Shown: in pieces, positions 7,183 to 14,891 of the stretch
Layout of the letters: every line of letters begins with the position of its first letter
Numbering within the stretch: position 1 is the first letter of the stretch
Position numbers and translations under genes: made by a program
Source: Streptomyces somaliensis DSM 40738
Lineage (GTDB): Bacteria > Actinomycetota > Actinomycetes > Streptomycetales > Streptomycetaceae
Direction: 5' to 3'
Assembly (NCBI GenBank): GCA_012396115.1
Contig: JAAXOU010000008.1
Location: forward strand, 1 to 43,796
Length of the DNA stretch: 43,796 nt
The notes under the pieces: model-generated
What the model was told of the DNA's origin: nothing
The model's database searches: none
Seen by the model: the letters and a program-made list of their open reading frames with translations, nothing else

Positions 7183-8829
7183 ATGAGCCAGGACGGCGCA
7201 CAGGGCCGCTATGCGGGCGGTTCGGTGGCGAACGGCCGCTACCAGCTGCGCGACCTGCTCGGTGAAGGCGGCATGGCCTCGGTGTACCTGGCGTACGACA
7301 GCGCCCTGGACCGGCAGGTCGCCATCAAGACCCTCCACACGGAGCTCGGCCGGGAGCAGTCGTTCCGCGAGCGGTTCCGGCGCGAGGCCCAGGCCGTCGC
7401 GAAGCTCCAGCACACCAACATCGTGTCGGTCTTCGACACCGGCGAGGACACGGTCGTCTTCAGCGACCCCTCGGCGGGCGACGGCGGCGTCATGCCGTAC
7501 ATCGTCATGGAGTACGTGGAGGGGCAGCCGCTCGGCTCGGTGCTGGCGGCCGACGTCCGGCAGTACGGCGCGATGCCTGCGGACAAGGCCCTGAAGGTCA
7601 CCGCGGACGTGCTGGCCGCGCTGGAGACCAGCCACGAGATGGGCCTGGTCCACCGCGACATCAAGCCGGGCAACGTGATGATGACCAAGCGCGGTGTGGT
7701 CAAGGTCATGGACTTCGGCATCGCCCGCGCCATGCAGTCGGGCGTCACGTCGATGACGCAGACCGGCATGGTCGTCGGCACGCCCCAGTACCTGTCGCCC
7801 GAGCAGGCCCTCGGCCGCGGCGTCGACGCCCGCTCCGACCTGTACTCGGTCGGCATCATGCTGTTCCAGCTGCTGACCGGGCGGCTGCCGTTCGACGCGG
7901 ACTCGCCGCTCGCCATCGCGTACGCGCACGTCCAGGAGGAGCCGGTCCCGCCGTCCTCCATCAACCGGTCGGTCACGCCGGCGATGGACGCGCTCGTCGC
8001 GCGGGCCCTGAAGAAGAACCCGAACGAGCGGTTCCCCAGCGCCGCCGCCATGCGCGACGAGTGCCTGCGCGTGCTGTCCGCCGGGCAGGCCGGCGCGCCG
8101 GTGATCGTCCCCGGCACCCCGGCGAACAGCGGCACGGGCGTCGGCTCGACGGTGTTCCCGCCGCTGGACCAGTCGCACGCGGGCCCCGCGGCGCAGGGCG
8201 TCCACACGCCGTACCGGGCGCCGGCGCCGAACCCGTACGGCCCGCCGACCCCGGCCCCCGCGCCGACGCCGGCCCCGGGCGCGTACGGCTACCCGCACCA
8301 GCCGCCGGCCCCGGCGCCCGGGTACCGGACGCCCGCCCCCTACCAGCCGGCGACGGCCGGCCACGGCGGCGGGGGCCGGCGGAACACGCCGCTGCTCGTG
8401 GGCGCGATCGCGGCCGCGCTGCTCGCCGTCGGCGGGACGGTCACCGTGCTCGCCCTCGGCGGGGAGGACCCGGCGGGCACGACGGCGACGGGCACGCAGC
8501 CGAGCGCCGGTGCCGGCACCGGTGACGGGGGCGCCGGGTACAAGGGCCCCGACCTCAGCAAGCGCATCGACACCGAGAAGTGCACGGAGCCCGGCGAGGG
8601 CGACGACCCGGAGAAGTTCAAGGTCCCGGACTTCCGGTACAGGAACATCACCTCGGTCAAGGAGTGCATCCAGGCGGCCGGCTGGAAGATCGCCAAGGAG
8701 ATCCGGGTCGACGAGAACGTCTACGGCGACGGGACGGTCCTCACCCAGTACCCGCCGCAGGACACCGAGATCAGCGCGGACGAGGCGGACTTCACCCTGG
8801 AGATCTCCACGGGCCGCGCCCAGCCGTGA
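7183..8829 (+). CDS. Membrane Ser/Thr protein kinase with one PASTA-like domain
   Basis: 548-aa kinase. The ATG at 7183 follows AGGGGGAAGCACG. Kinase domain about 20-295: GEGGMASVY, Lys49, HRDIKPGN (Asp159), DFG (177-179), activation loop SMTQTGMVVGTPQYLSPEQ. A Pro/Ala/Tyr-rich cytoplasmic linker (about 305-400) precedes one TM helix (about 403-426). The outside part ends in a single PASTA-like domain (about 480-545) with FKVPDF, an ECIQAAGW helix and VLTQYPPQDTEI. Two Cys (in EKCTEPG and KECIQ) might form a disulfide outside the cell. The linker Tyr and Thr residues are possible phosphorylation sites. Divergent from the 5144-6886 kinase. Confidence 0.87.
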   Translation: MSQDGAQGRYAGGSVANGRYQLRDLLGEGGMASVYLAYDSALDRQVAIKTLHTELGREQSFRERFRREAQAVAKLQHTNIVSVFDTGEDTVVFSDPSAGDGGVMPYIVMEYVEGQPLGSVLAADVRQYGAMPADKALKVTADVLAALETSHEMGLVHRDIKPGNVMMTKRGVVKVMDFGIARAMQSGVTSMTQTGMVVGTPQYLSPEQALGRGVDARSDLYSVGIMLFQLLTGRLPFDADSPLAIAYAHVQEEPVPPSSINRSVTPAMDALVARALKKNPNERFPSAAAMRDECLRVLSAGQAGAPVIVPGTPANSGTGVGSTVFPPLDQSHAGPAAQGVHTPYRAPAPNPYGPPTPAPAPTPAPGAYGYPHQPPAPAPGYRTPAPYQPATAGHGGGGRRNTPLLVGAIAAALLAVGGTVTVLALGGEDPAGTTATGTQPSAGAGTGDGGAGYKGPDLSKRIDTEKCTEPGEGDDPEKFKVPDFRYRNITSVKECIQAAGWKIAKEIRVDENVYGDGTVLTQYPPQDTEISADEADFTLEISTGRAQP

Positions 8830-9016
8830 GGGGGTCCCGGCGGGCGTGACGGGGGTCGTGGCCGGCGGTGACGGGGGCCGCGGCGGGGTTTCCCGGTCGT
8901 TCGCCCCGCGTTGGTCCGCGCGCACTGGTCCATTCGGCCGTTTCGGGAGGCCCCGGCACGGCCCTGTGTGTGATCGTGGGCGGGAACGGGCAACGCCGCG
9001 CGAAGGGAGTCGTCCG

Positions 9017-9709
9017 ATGGCTCCACGGCCCCGCACCGGACGGGCGGTCGTACTGGGCTCCCTCCTGCTGTGCGCGGTGGGCTGCCTGGTCACCGTCGCG
9101 CACGCGGACGGCGAGGCGTCGCCGTCGGGCACGGTGGGCGGGCTCACCGCGATGACCGCCTCCGCGCCGGGGACGGCTCCGGCGCCCACCTCGTCCGGCC
9201 CCGGCGGACGGCCCGGCCCGGGGATCCCCGTCCCGCCGGGCTCCCCCACCGGCTTCCCGACCGGTTCCGCGTCGAGCTCCCCGGCCGGCCCCTCCTCCCC
9301 AGGCCCCGGCGGCCCCGAGACCGGGTCCCCGTCCCGGCCGGCCACCGGCAGCCCGTCGCCCCCGCTCGCGGGACGGCCCGCCGGAGCCGGACGGGAGCGG
9401 CCCGGCCGCTCCGAGCCGCCCGGTCCCGCCACCCCGTCCGCCTCGCCGGCCGCCGAGCACGCGCACGACGGCACGACGGACCACGGCCGCCACGACGGCT
9501 GGGACCCGGGCCCGGAGGCCGTGCCGGACGACGGCTCCCACGCCGCCGTGCCGCCGGACGGCGGCCGCTCCACGGCCTCGTGGGAGTCGCACGGCCGAGC
9601 CGCGGAGACCGGTGTCGACCGGCGCGTCCCCGTCCTGACGCTGGGCGCGGGACTCACGCTGATGGGCATCGGCCTGGGCTTCATCGGGTTCCGCGTCCGC
9701 CGCGTCTGA
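9017..9709 (+). CDS. Secreted Pro/Ser/Gly-rich protein with C-terminal sortase-like tail
   Basis: 230 aa; the ATG at 9017 has AAGGGAG 8 nt upstream. An N-terminal signal peptide (RPRTGR then a hydrophobic core, possible cleavage after AHA near residue 30) is followed by about 165 residues of Pro/Ser/Gly-rich sequence without a recognisable domain and a His/Asp-rich patch. The C-terminus has AAETG, a short charged stretch, a hydrophobic helix (VPVLTLGAGLTLMGIGLGF) and a basic RVRR end. This matches a cell-wall sorting signal; class E sortases use LAxTG, so the first residue differs. It could simply be a membrane-tethered protein. Product family not recognised. Confidence 0.7.
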   Translation: MAPRPRTGRAVVLGSLLLCAVGCLVTVAHADGEASPSGTVGGLTAMTASAPGTAPAPTSSGPGGRPGPGIPVPPGSPTGFPTGSASSSPAGPSSPGPGGPETGSPSRPATGSPSPPLAGRPAGAGRERPGRSEPPGPATPSASPAAEHAHDGTTDHGRHDGWDPGPEAVPDDGSHAAVPPDGGRSTASWESHGRAAETGVDRRVPVLTLGAGLTLMGIGLGFIGFRVRRV

Positions 9710-9874
9710 CGCCCCGGCCGCCCCTGGCGGAGGACGTCCGGCGTACGGCCGCCCCGGGCCGGTGCGCGGCCGTCCGGCGGGGTGCGCCCCGGTTCGCGCC
9801 CGCCGCACGGGGCGGGTCGTCCCGCGTGCGGGGGTACGCCGTGTGGCGGCGCGTCCGTACGGGAGAATGGCGGT

Positions 9875-10423
9875 ATGGAGATGCCGAGGAATGAACGGTC
9901 GCAGGAGAACCCGCAGGTCCTCATCGTCGGGCAGGACGGTATGGCGCTCGGCGGGGGCGGCGGGGACGACGACGAGGGGCGCGAGACCCCGGTGACGGAG
10001 ATGGTCGAGCAGCCGGCCAAGGTCATGCGGATCGGCAGCATGATCAAGCAGTTGCTGGAGGAAGTGCGGGCGGCTCCTCTCGACGAGGCCAGCCGCGTCC
10101 GGCTGAAGGAGATCCACCACAGTTCGGTGAAGGAACTGGAGGAGGGCCTGGCGCCGGAGCTCGTCGCGGAACTGGAGCGGCTGTCCCTCCCGTTCACCGA
10201 CGAGGCGATCCCGTCCGAGGCGGAACTGCGGATCGCCCAGGCCCAGTTGGTCGGATGGCTGGAGGGCCTCTTCCACGGCATCCAGACGGCGCTGTTCGCC
10301 CAGCAGATGGCGGCCCGTGCCCAGTTGGAGCAGATGCGCCGGGCCCTGCCTCCGGGCATGGCCGTGTCGCAGGACGACGACCAGGGGCACGGCCGCGCCC
10401 GGTCGGGCGGCCCCTACCTGTGA
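9875..10423 (+). CDS. bpa: Bacterial proteasome activator Bpa (DUF2587)
   Basis: 182-aa helical protein of the Bpa/DUF2587 family, the ATP-independent ring-shaped activator of the actinobacterial 20S proteasome (Rv3780 in Mycobacterium tuberculosis). The family core is clear: KVMRIGSMIKQLLEEVR, LKEIHHSSVKELEEGLAPEL, QAQLVGWLEGLFHGIQTALFAQQM. The chain ends in GGPYL; a terminal tyrosine-leucine after Gly is the proteasome-docking motif that opens the alpha-ring gate in this family. The N-terminal 40 residues are acidic and disordered-looking. The ATG at 9875 has GGGAGAA upstream. It is not next to prcBA here. Confidence 0.9.
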   Translation: MEMPRNERSQENPQVLIVGQDGMALGGGGGDDDEGRETPVTEMVEQPAKVMRIGSMIKQLLEEVRAAPLDEASRVRLKEIHHSSVKELEEGLAPELVAELERLSLPFTDEAIPSEAELRIAQAQLVGWLEGLFHGIQTALFAQQMAARAQLEQMRRALPPGMAVSQDDDQGHGRARSGGPYL

Positions 10424-10439
10424 GCCCGCGGGACCGCGG

Positions 10440-10487
10440 ACGGCGAACGGCCCGGCACACGGGGACGTGTGCCGGGCCGTTCGCCGT
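10440..10487. terminator. 22-bp perfect hairpin, bidirectional terminator
   Basis: Bases 10440-10461 pair perfectly with 10466-10487 around a GGGA loop. It lies 16 bp after the bpa stop and 22 bp beyond the stop of the converging oxidoreductase gene, so it can end both transcripts. Confidence 0.85.
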
Positions 10488-10509
10488 GGCGGGGTCCGTC
10501 GGGCGGCCG

Positions 10510-11499
10510 TCAGGCGTCCGTGTCCCTGATCAGCAGCACCTTGCCGACGTGGGCGCCGTCCTCCAGCACCCGGTGGGCCTCGGCCGCCTCCGCCAGCGGG
10601 AACGTGCGGTGCACGACGGGGCGGACCCTGCCCGCCTCGACGAGGGGCCAGACGTGTTCCCGTACGGCGGCGACGATGGCCGCCTTCTCCTCCGGCGGCC
10701 GCTGGCGCAGCGAGGTCGCCGTCACGGCGGCCCGCTTGGCCAGTAGCGCCCCGAGGTTCAGCTCGCCCTTCACACCGCCCTGGAGACCGATGACGGCGAG
10801 CCGGCCGTTCACCGCGAGTGCCTTGACGTTCGGCTCCAGGTACTTGGCGCCCATGATGTCGAGGATGACGTCCGCGCCCGCGCCGTCCGTGGCCCGGCGC
10901 AGTTCCTCGGCGAAGTCCTGGGTGCGGTAGTCGATCAGGATGTCCGCGCCCAGCTCGGCGCAGCGGGCCAGCTTCTCCGGGCCGCCGGCGGTCACCGCGA
11001 CCCGGGCACCGACCGCCTTGCCGAGCTGGATCGCCATCGTCCCGATGCCGCTGGCACCGCCGTGCACCAGCAGGGTCTCGCCGGGCCGCAGATGGGCCAC
11101 CATGAAGACGTTGGACCAGACGGTCGCGGTGACCTCCGGCAGCGCCGCCGCCGTCACCGGGTCGAGGCCCTTCGGCACCGGCAGCAGCTGGCCGACCGGG
11201 ACGGCCACCTTCTCGGCGTACCCGCCGCCCGCGAGCAGCGCGCACACCTCGTCGCCGACGGCCCAGCCGGAGACGCCGGGGCCCAGCGCGGCGATCCGCC
11301 CCGAGCACTCCAGACCGGGGTACGGGGACGCGCCCGGCGGAGGGTCGTAGAAGCCCCGCCGCTGGAGCAGGTCGGCGCGGTTGACGGCTCCGGCCGCCAC
11401 GTCGACGAGGACCTCGCCCTCTCCGGGCACGGGGTCGGGCACCTCGGTCCAGGCGAGCACCTCGGGGCCGCCGGGTTCGGGAATCGTGATCGCACGCAT
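10510..11499 (-). CDS. Zinc-independent NAD(P)H:quinone oxidoreductase (MDR family)
   Basis: 329-aa medium-chain dehydrogenase/reductase of the quinone-oxidoreductase branch (QOR/PIG3-like). Visible are the N-terminal GroES-like fold (GAVNRADLLQRRGFYDPPPG, GLECSGRIAALGPGV), the nucleotide-binding motif HGGASGIGTMAIQLGK, and the PIG3-type VTATSLRQRP segment. The cysteine and histidine ligands of zinc-dependent MDR enzymes are missing. It would reduce quinones or alpha,beta-unsaturated carbonyls with NADPH. It starts 10 bp after the K+ channel stop codon and is probably the last gene of the mobA-moeA-channel operon. The ribosome site is weak, so coupling to the upstream gene is likely. Confidence 0.85.
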   Translation of the reverse strand: MRAITIPEPGGPEVLAWTEVPDPVPGEGEVLVDVAAGAVNRADLLQRRGFYDPPPGASPYPGLECSGRIAALGPGVSGWAVGDEVCALLAGGGYAEKVAVPVGQLLPVPKGLDPVTAAALPEVTATVWSNVFMVAHLRPGETLLVHGGASGIGTMAIQLGKAVGARVAVTAGGPEKLARCAELGADILIDYRTQDFAEELRRATDGAGADVILDIMGAKYLEPNVKALAVNGRLAVIGLQGGVKGELNLGALLAKRAAVTATSLRQRPPEEKAAIVAAVREHVWPLVEAGRVRPVVHRTFPLAEAAEAHRVLEDGAHVGKVLLIRDTDA

Positions 11500-11509
11500 G
11501 GCCGCGAGG

Positions 11510-12631
11510 CTACTCCGCCGGTGTGGCCGAGGAGCCGTTGCGCGCCGCGCCCTTCAACGGGGCCGCCGCGCCGTTGACCCCCTTCGACCGCTTGATCGTG
11601 ATGACCCGGTCGGTCAGCTGGAGCGGACTGGCCTCCGGGTCGTCGTAGCCGATCAGACGGTGGCCGCGCAGCACGCTCACCACCAGGTCCTCGGTCTCCC
11701 GGACGCTCCGGCCCGCCTCCGCCCTGGTGACCGGCCGCTCCACGATGTCGAGGCCGGTACCCTGGTGGATCAGGTCCTCCAGCACCGTGCCCGCGCTGGG
11801 ACTCAGTACGGACAGGCCGAGCAGGCGCCCCGCGGCGCTGGCGCTGGTGATGACGGCGTCCGCCCCGGACTGGCGCAGCAGCGGGGCGTTCTCCTCCTCG
11901 CGCACCGCGGCGACGATCTTCACGCCCCTGTTGAGCTGGCGCGCCGTGAGGGTGACGAGGACGGCGGTGTCGTCCCGCTGGGTGGCGACGATGACCTGGC
12001 GGGCCCTCTGGGTCTCGGCGCGCAGGAGCACGTCGCTGCGGGTGCCGTCGCCGACGACGCCGGTCAGTCCCTCCGCGTTGACCATCTCGATGACTTTGCT
12101 GCTGGGGTCGACCACGACGACCTGCTGTTTCTTCAACCCCGTGGCCATCAGGGTCTCCAGCGCGGAACGCCCCTTCGTACCGAATCCGACGACGACCGTG
12201 TGGTCTCGCAAGGCCAACCTCCAACGCTTCTGGCGCCACTCCTCGCGGGTGCGCTCGGCCAGTACCTCCAGGGTGGTGCCGACCAGGATGATCAGGAAGA
12301 GCACCCGCAGCGGGGTCACGACCAGCACGTTGACCAGCCGGGCGGTGTCGCTCGCCGGCACGATGTCGCCGTACCCGGTCGTCGAGAGCGTCACCGTGGC
12401 GTAGTAGACGGCGTCGAGCAGACCGACCTGCCCGTCGACGTTGTCCTTGTACCCGTCGCGGTCGGCCACGACGATGAGGACCGTCACGAGCAGGACGAGC
12501 AGGGCGAGGGCCAGCCGCTGGCCCACCTGCCTCAGCGGGTGTTCGACGATCCGCCGCGGCAGACTGATCCGGCCGGTGGCCAGCTGGTCCTCCTCCTGGC
12601 TGGCGCGGGCTTCCCTGCCGGGGTGTTTCAC
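11510..12631 (-). CDS. Two-TM potassium channel with RCK/TrkA-N domain
   Basis: 373-aa K+ channel subunit. TM1 is about LALALLVLLVTVLIVV, then a pore helix with the selectivity filter TTGYGD, then TM2 (VLVVTPLRVLFLIILVG). The cytoplasmic half is an RCK domain with a TrkA-N Rossmann motif (VVVGFGTKGRSALETL) and a C-terminal TrkA-C part. It should form a ligand-gated tetramer in the membrane. I place the start at GTG 12631, where GTGA overlaps the moeA stop; a GTG three codons earlier (12640) is also open. Both lie inside the parS palindrome, so codons 1-4 (VKHP) are dictated by it. Confidence 0.88.
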   Translation of the reverse strand: MKHPGREARASQEEDQLATGRISLPRRIVEHPLRQVGQRLALALLVLLVTVLIVVADRDGYKDNVDGQVGLLDAVYYATVTLSTTGYGDIVPASDTARLVNVLVVTPLRVLFLIILVGTTLEVLAERTREEWRQKRWRLALRDHTVVVGFGTKGRSALETLMATGLKKQQVVVVDPSSKVIEMVNAEGLTGVVGDGTRSDVLLRAETQRARQVIVATQRDDTAVLVTLTARQLNRGVKIVAAVREEENAPLLRQSGADAVITSASAAGRLLGLSVLSPSAGTVLEDLIHQGTGLDIVERPVTRAEAGRSVRETEDLVVSVLRGHRLIGYDDPEASPLQLTDRVITIKRSKGVNGAAAPLKGAARNGSSATPAE

Positions 12632-12643
12632 GTGAAACACCCC
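12620..12643. other. parS: parS site for chromosome partition protein ParB
   Basis: The 24-bp segment is a perfect palindrome with the core TGTTTCACGTGAAACA, the canonical ParB-binding parS sequence, conserved in Streptomyces as GTTTCACGTGAAAC. In Streptomyces parS sites cluster around oriC and load ParB for origin segregation into spores. Here the site contains the TGA of moeA (12628-12630) and the GTG of the channel gene (12629-12631). It is the only copy I found in the window. Confidence 0.95.
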
Positions 12644-13959
12644 CCTCGGACCGGAGCCGGGGTGGACGCCGTCCACGGCAGGTCGAGGACTTCCAGCACG
12701 CCGCCGGACCGGACGCCGCCCGGTGGTACGACGGCCAGGCCGTCGGCGGCGGCGAGCCCGCGCAGCATGGCGGGGCCGGTGTGACGGAGGGGGACGGCCT
12801 CTCCGGCGCGGAAGGCGACGGGCACGAGGCGGGTGTCGCGGGGATGGCCGTGCACCTCGTCGCGCACGGGTGCCCGGAGCGGTTCGAGGGCGGGGTGCTC
12901 GGAAAGGCCGTGCAGCAGCGGTTCGGCGAGGGTGAGCAGCGCGGAGACGGCCGCCAGCGGGTTGCCGGGCAGTCCGACGAGGTAGCGGGAGGCGGCGAGC
13001 CGGGCCAGCAGCATGGGGTGCCCCGGTCGTACCCGCACGCCGTCGACGAGGAACTCGGCGCCCGCCTTCAGCAGGACGGGGCGGACGTGGTCGACCGGTC
13101 CGGCAGCGGTGCCGCCGGTGGTGACGACGAGATCGGCGTCCGTGCCGGTGACGGCCTCGTACAGCGCCTCCGCGTCGTCCCCGACGCGCCGTACGGCGGT
13201 GACCTCGGCGCCCAGGGAGTGCAGCCAGGGGCCGATCATGGGCCCGAGCGCGTCCCGGATGAGGCCGTCGCGCGGGACCCCCGAGGTGAGCAGCTCGTCG
13301 CCCAGGACGAGGACCTCGGCGCGCGGCGGCTCGACGATGGCCAGTTCGTCGTACCCGGCGGCGGCGGCCAGGCCGAGCGCGGCCGGGGTGACGAGCGTGG
13401 CGGCGGGGAGGAGCTCGTCGCCCCTGCGGCACTCCTGGCCGCGCGGGCGGATGTCCTGACCGGGCACCACCTCGTACCGCGCGTGCAGGTGGCCGCCCGG
13501 ACCGGGGCCGGAGCGGTCGCCGCGGCCCGCTTCGGCGCGGGCGTGCTCGGAGCGGACGACGGCGGTGGTGTCGGCGGGGACGCGGGCGCCCGTGGCGATG
13601 CGCACCGCGACGCCGTCGGGCAGTACGGGGATCCCGCGGCGGCCGGCGAGGACCGAGTCACCCGTGTGGACCTCCCACGGCCCGGGGCCTGCGACCGCCC
13701 AGCCGTCCATGGCGGAGGTGTCGAACGGCGGAAGGTCGGTGAGGGCGGTCAGCGGCGCGGCGAGGACCCGTCCGAGCGCCTCGTGGAGGGGGACGCGGCG
13801 GGCGCGGGGGGCCGTGCGGCGGCCGGCCCGGGCGGCGACGGCGCGGGCCTGGTCCCAGGGCGTGTCGCCGGGGCCGGACGGGTGTCCGGCGGAACGGGTC
13901 GGCGCTCCGCCGACCAGGGCGAGGGCTTCGTCGACACCGTCGACGTCCGGCTCGGTCAT
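12628..13959 (-). CDS. moeA: MoeA-like molybdopterin molybdenumtransferase
   Basis: 443-aa MoeA/gephyrin-E family protein, which inserts molybdate into adenylylated molybdopterin. Supporting segments are PPFDTSAMDGWAV, RIATGARVPADTTAVVRSEHA, PRGQECRRGDELLPA, VLVLGDELL, VTTGGTAAGPVDHVRPVL and VGLPGNPLAAV. The loop normally reading SGGVSxGxxD is TTGGTAAGPVD here, so it is a divergent member. The ATG at 13959 overlaps the mobA stop as ATGA. The N-terminal 40 residues are an extra Pro/Gly-rich segment. The last residues (GGCFT) are encoded by parS. No molybdoenzyme is in the window. Confidence 0.85.
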   Translation of the reverse strand: MTEPDVDGVDEALALVGGAPTRSAGHPSGPGDTPWDQARAVAARAGRRTAPRARRVPLHEALGRVLAAPLTALTDLPPFDTSAMDGWAVAGPGPWEVHTGDSVLAGRRGIPVLPDGVAVRIATGARVPADTTAVVRSEHARAEAGRGDRSGPGPGGHLHARYEVVPGQDIRPRGQECRRGDELLPAATLVTPAALGLAAAAGYDELAIVEPPRAEVLVLGDELLTSGVPRDGLIRDALGPMIGPWLHSLGAEVTAVRRVGDDAEALYEAVTGTDADLVVTTGGTAAGPVDHVRPVLLKAGAEFLVDGVRVRPGHPMLLARLAASRYLVGLPGNPLAAVSALLTLAEPLLHGLSEHPALEPLRAPVRDEVHGHPRDTRLVPVAFRAGEAVPLRHTGPAMLRGLAAADGLAVVPPGGVRSGGVLEVLDLPWTASTPAPVRGGCFT

Positions 13960-14798
13960 CCCGCGTCGGCCTCGCTCGCCCAGCGGTTCGCCAGCGCGGC
14001 CGCCTTCCGGGTCGCCTCCGCCACGGCCTGCGGGCCGCCGCCCCCCGCCTTGGCCGCCGCGTACCCCACGAGGAAGGTCGTGAGCGGCGCGGCGGGACGG
14101 GCGACGCCGTGCGCGGCGTCGCGGGCCAGGTCGAGCAGTAGGGCGGTGTCGACGTCGAGTTCGACGCCGAGTTCGGCCTTGGCCGCGGTGATCCATTCGT
14201 CCAGCACGTTCCCATGCTCCCTGATGCGGGCCCGGGCCGCGGCGAGGTCTTCCCAGGTGTCGCAGTCGAAGGCGGCGAGCGGCTGGGCGGGGACCCGGGC
14301 GAGGTCCAGTTCCTGCGTCAGCAGACGCAGGGGCAACCCGGAGAGGTGGCCGTGTTCGGTGGCGAGGAGGGCGATCTCGCGGCGCAGCGGCTCGGTGCGG
14401 TAGGCGGCGGCGAGGGGCTGGTCGCGGCCGTCCGCGTCGACGGCGAGGACGGCCTCGGCGGTCGACGCGGCGAGCGCGTCGACGAGGTGCCGTACGGTCG
14501 CGCGGTCCAGGAACGGCAGGTCGCCGCCGAGGACGACGACCGCGTCGGCGCCGACGTGCCGCACTCCGGCGGCCAGGGCGGCGACGGGTCCGCCCCCCGG
14601 CGGTTCCTCCCGGGCCCAGACGACGGGCCGGGCGGTCGGCCGCCGGCCGCCGACCACCACCGCCCGCCCGGCGTCGCGGCAGGCGTGCAGCACCCGGTCG
14701 AGCAGGGTGCGCCCGCCGACGCTCAGGCCGGGCTTGTCCGCGCCACCGAGTCGCCTCGCGGCTCCTCCCGCCAGTACGACGGCGTCGAATCGGGTCAC
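13956..14798 (-). CDS. mobA: MobA-like NTP transferase fused to DUF6457
   Basis: 280-aa fusion. Residues 1 to about 190 are a MobA-type nucleotidyltransferase: LAGGAARRLGGADKP at the N-terminus (the family LAGGxSxRMGxDK motif) and VVLGGDLPFLDRATV with the metal-binding Asp. MobA joins GMP to molybdenum cofactor. Residues about 197-280 match the small helical DUF6457 domain (VLDEWITAAKAELGVELDVD, PLTTFLVGYAAAKAGG). The start is GTG 14798 with no ribosome site; CATACT lies 6 nt upstream, so a leaderless transcript is plausible. First gene of the mobA-moeA-channel-oxidoreductase group. Confidence 0.85.
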   Translation of the reverse strand: MTRFDAVVLAGGAARRLGGADKPGLSVGGRTLLDRVLHACRDAGRAVVVGGRRPTARPVVWAREEPPGGGPVAALAAGVRHVGADAVVVLGGDLPFLDRATVRHLVDALAASTAEAVLAVDADGRDQPLAAAYRTEPLRREIALLATEHGHLSGLPLRLLTQELDLARVPAQPLAAFDCDTWEDLAAARARIREHGNVLDEWITAAKAELGVELDVDTALLLDLARDAAHGVARPAAPLTTFLVGYAAAKAGGGGPQAVAEATRKAAALANRWASEADAG

Positions 14799-14856
14799 GG
14801 GCCCAGTATGGTCGCCGCCGGGGCGGCGCGGACAGCTCCCCGGCGTCCCGGCGGGA

Positions 14857-14883
14857 TCCGGCCCCCGGGCGAGGGGGGCCGGA
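14857..14883 (-). terminator. Terminator after bkdH
   Basis: TCCGGCCCCC and GGGGGCCGGA form a perfect 10-bp stem with a 7-nt loop, starting 9 nt beyond the bkdH stop codon. It separates the bkdFGH transcript from mobA. Confidence 0.7.
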
Positions 14884-14891
14884 CCCCGGTC

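Noticed and set aside
6961-10359. A 1132-codon minus-strand open frame opposite the second kinase and bpa
   Set aside because: It is antisense to three well-supported genes and its sequence is low-complexity, with no domain or start signal.
11500-11525. TAGCCT 7 nt before the quinone oxidoreductase ATG as a leaderless promoter
   Set aside because: The hexamer contains the stop codon of the K+ channel gene and no -35 is apparent; read-through from the operon explains expression.
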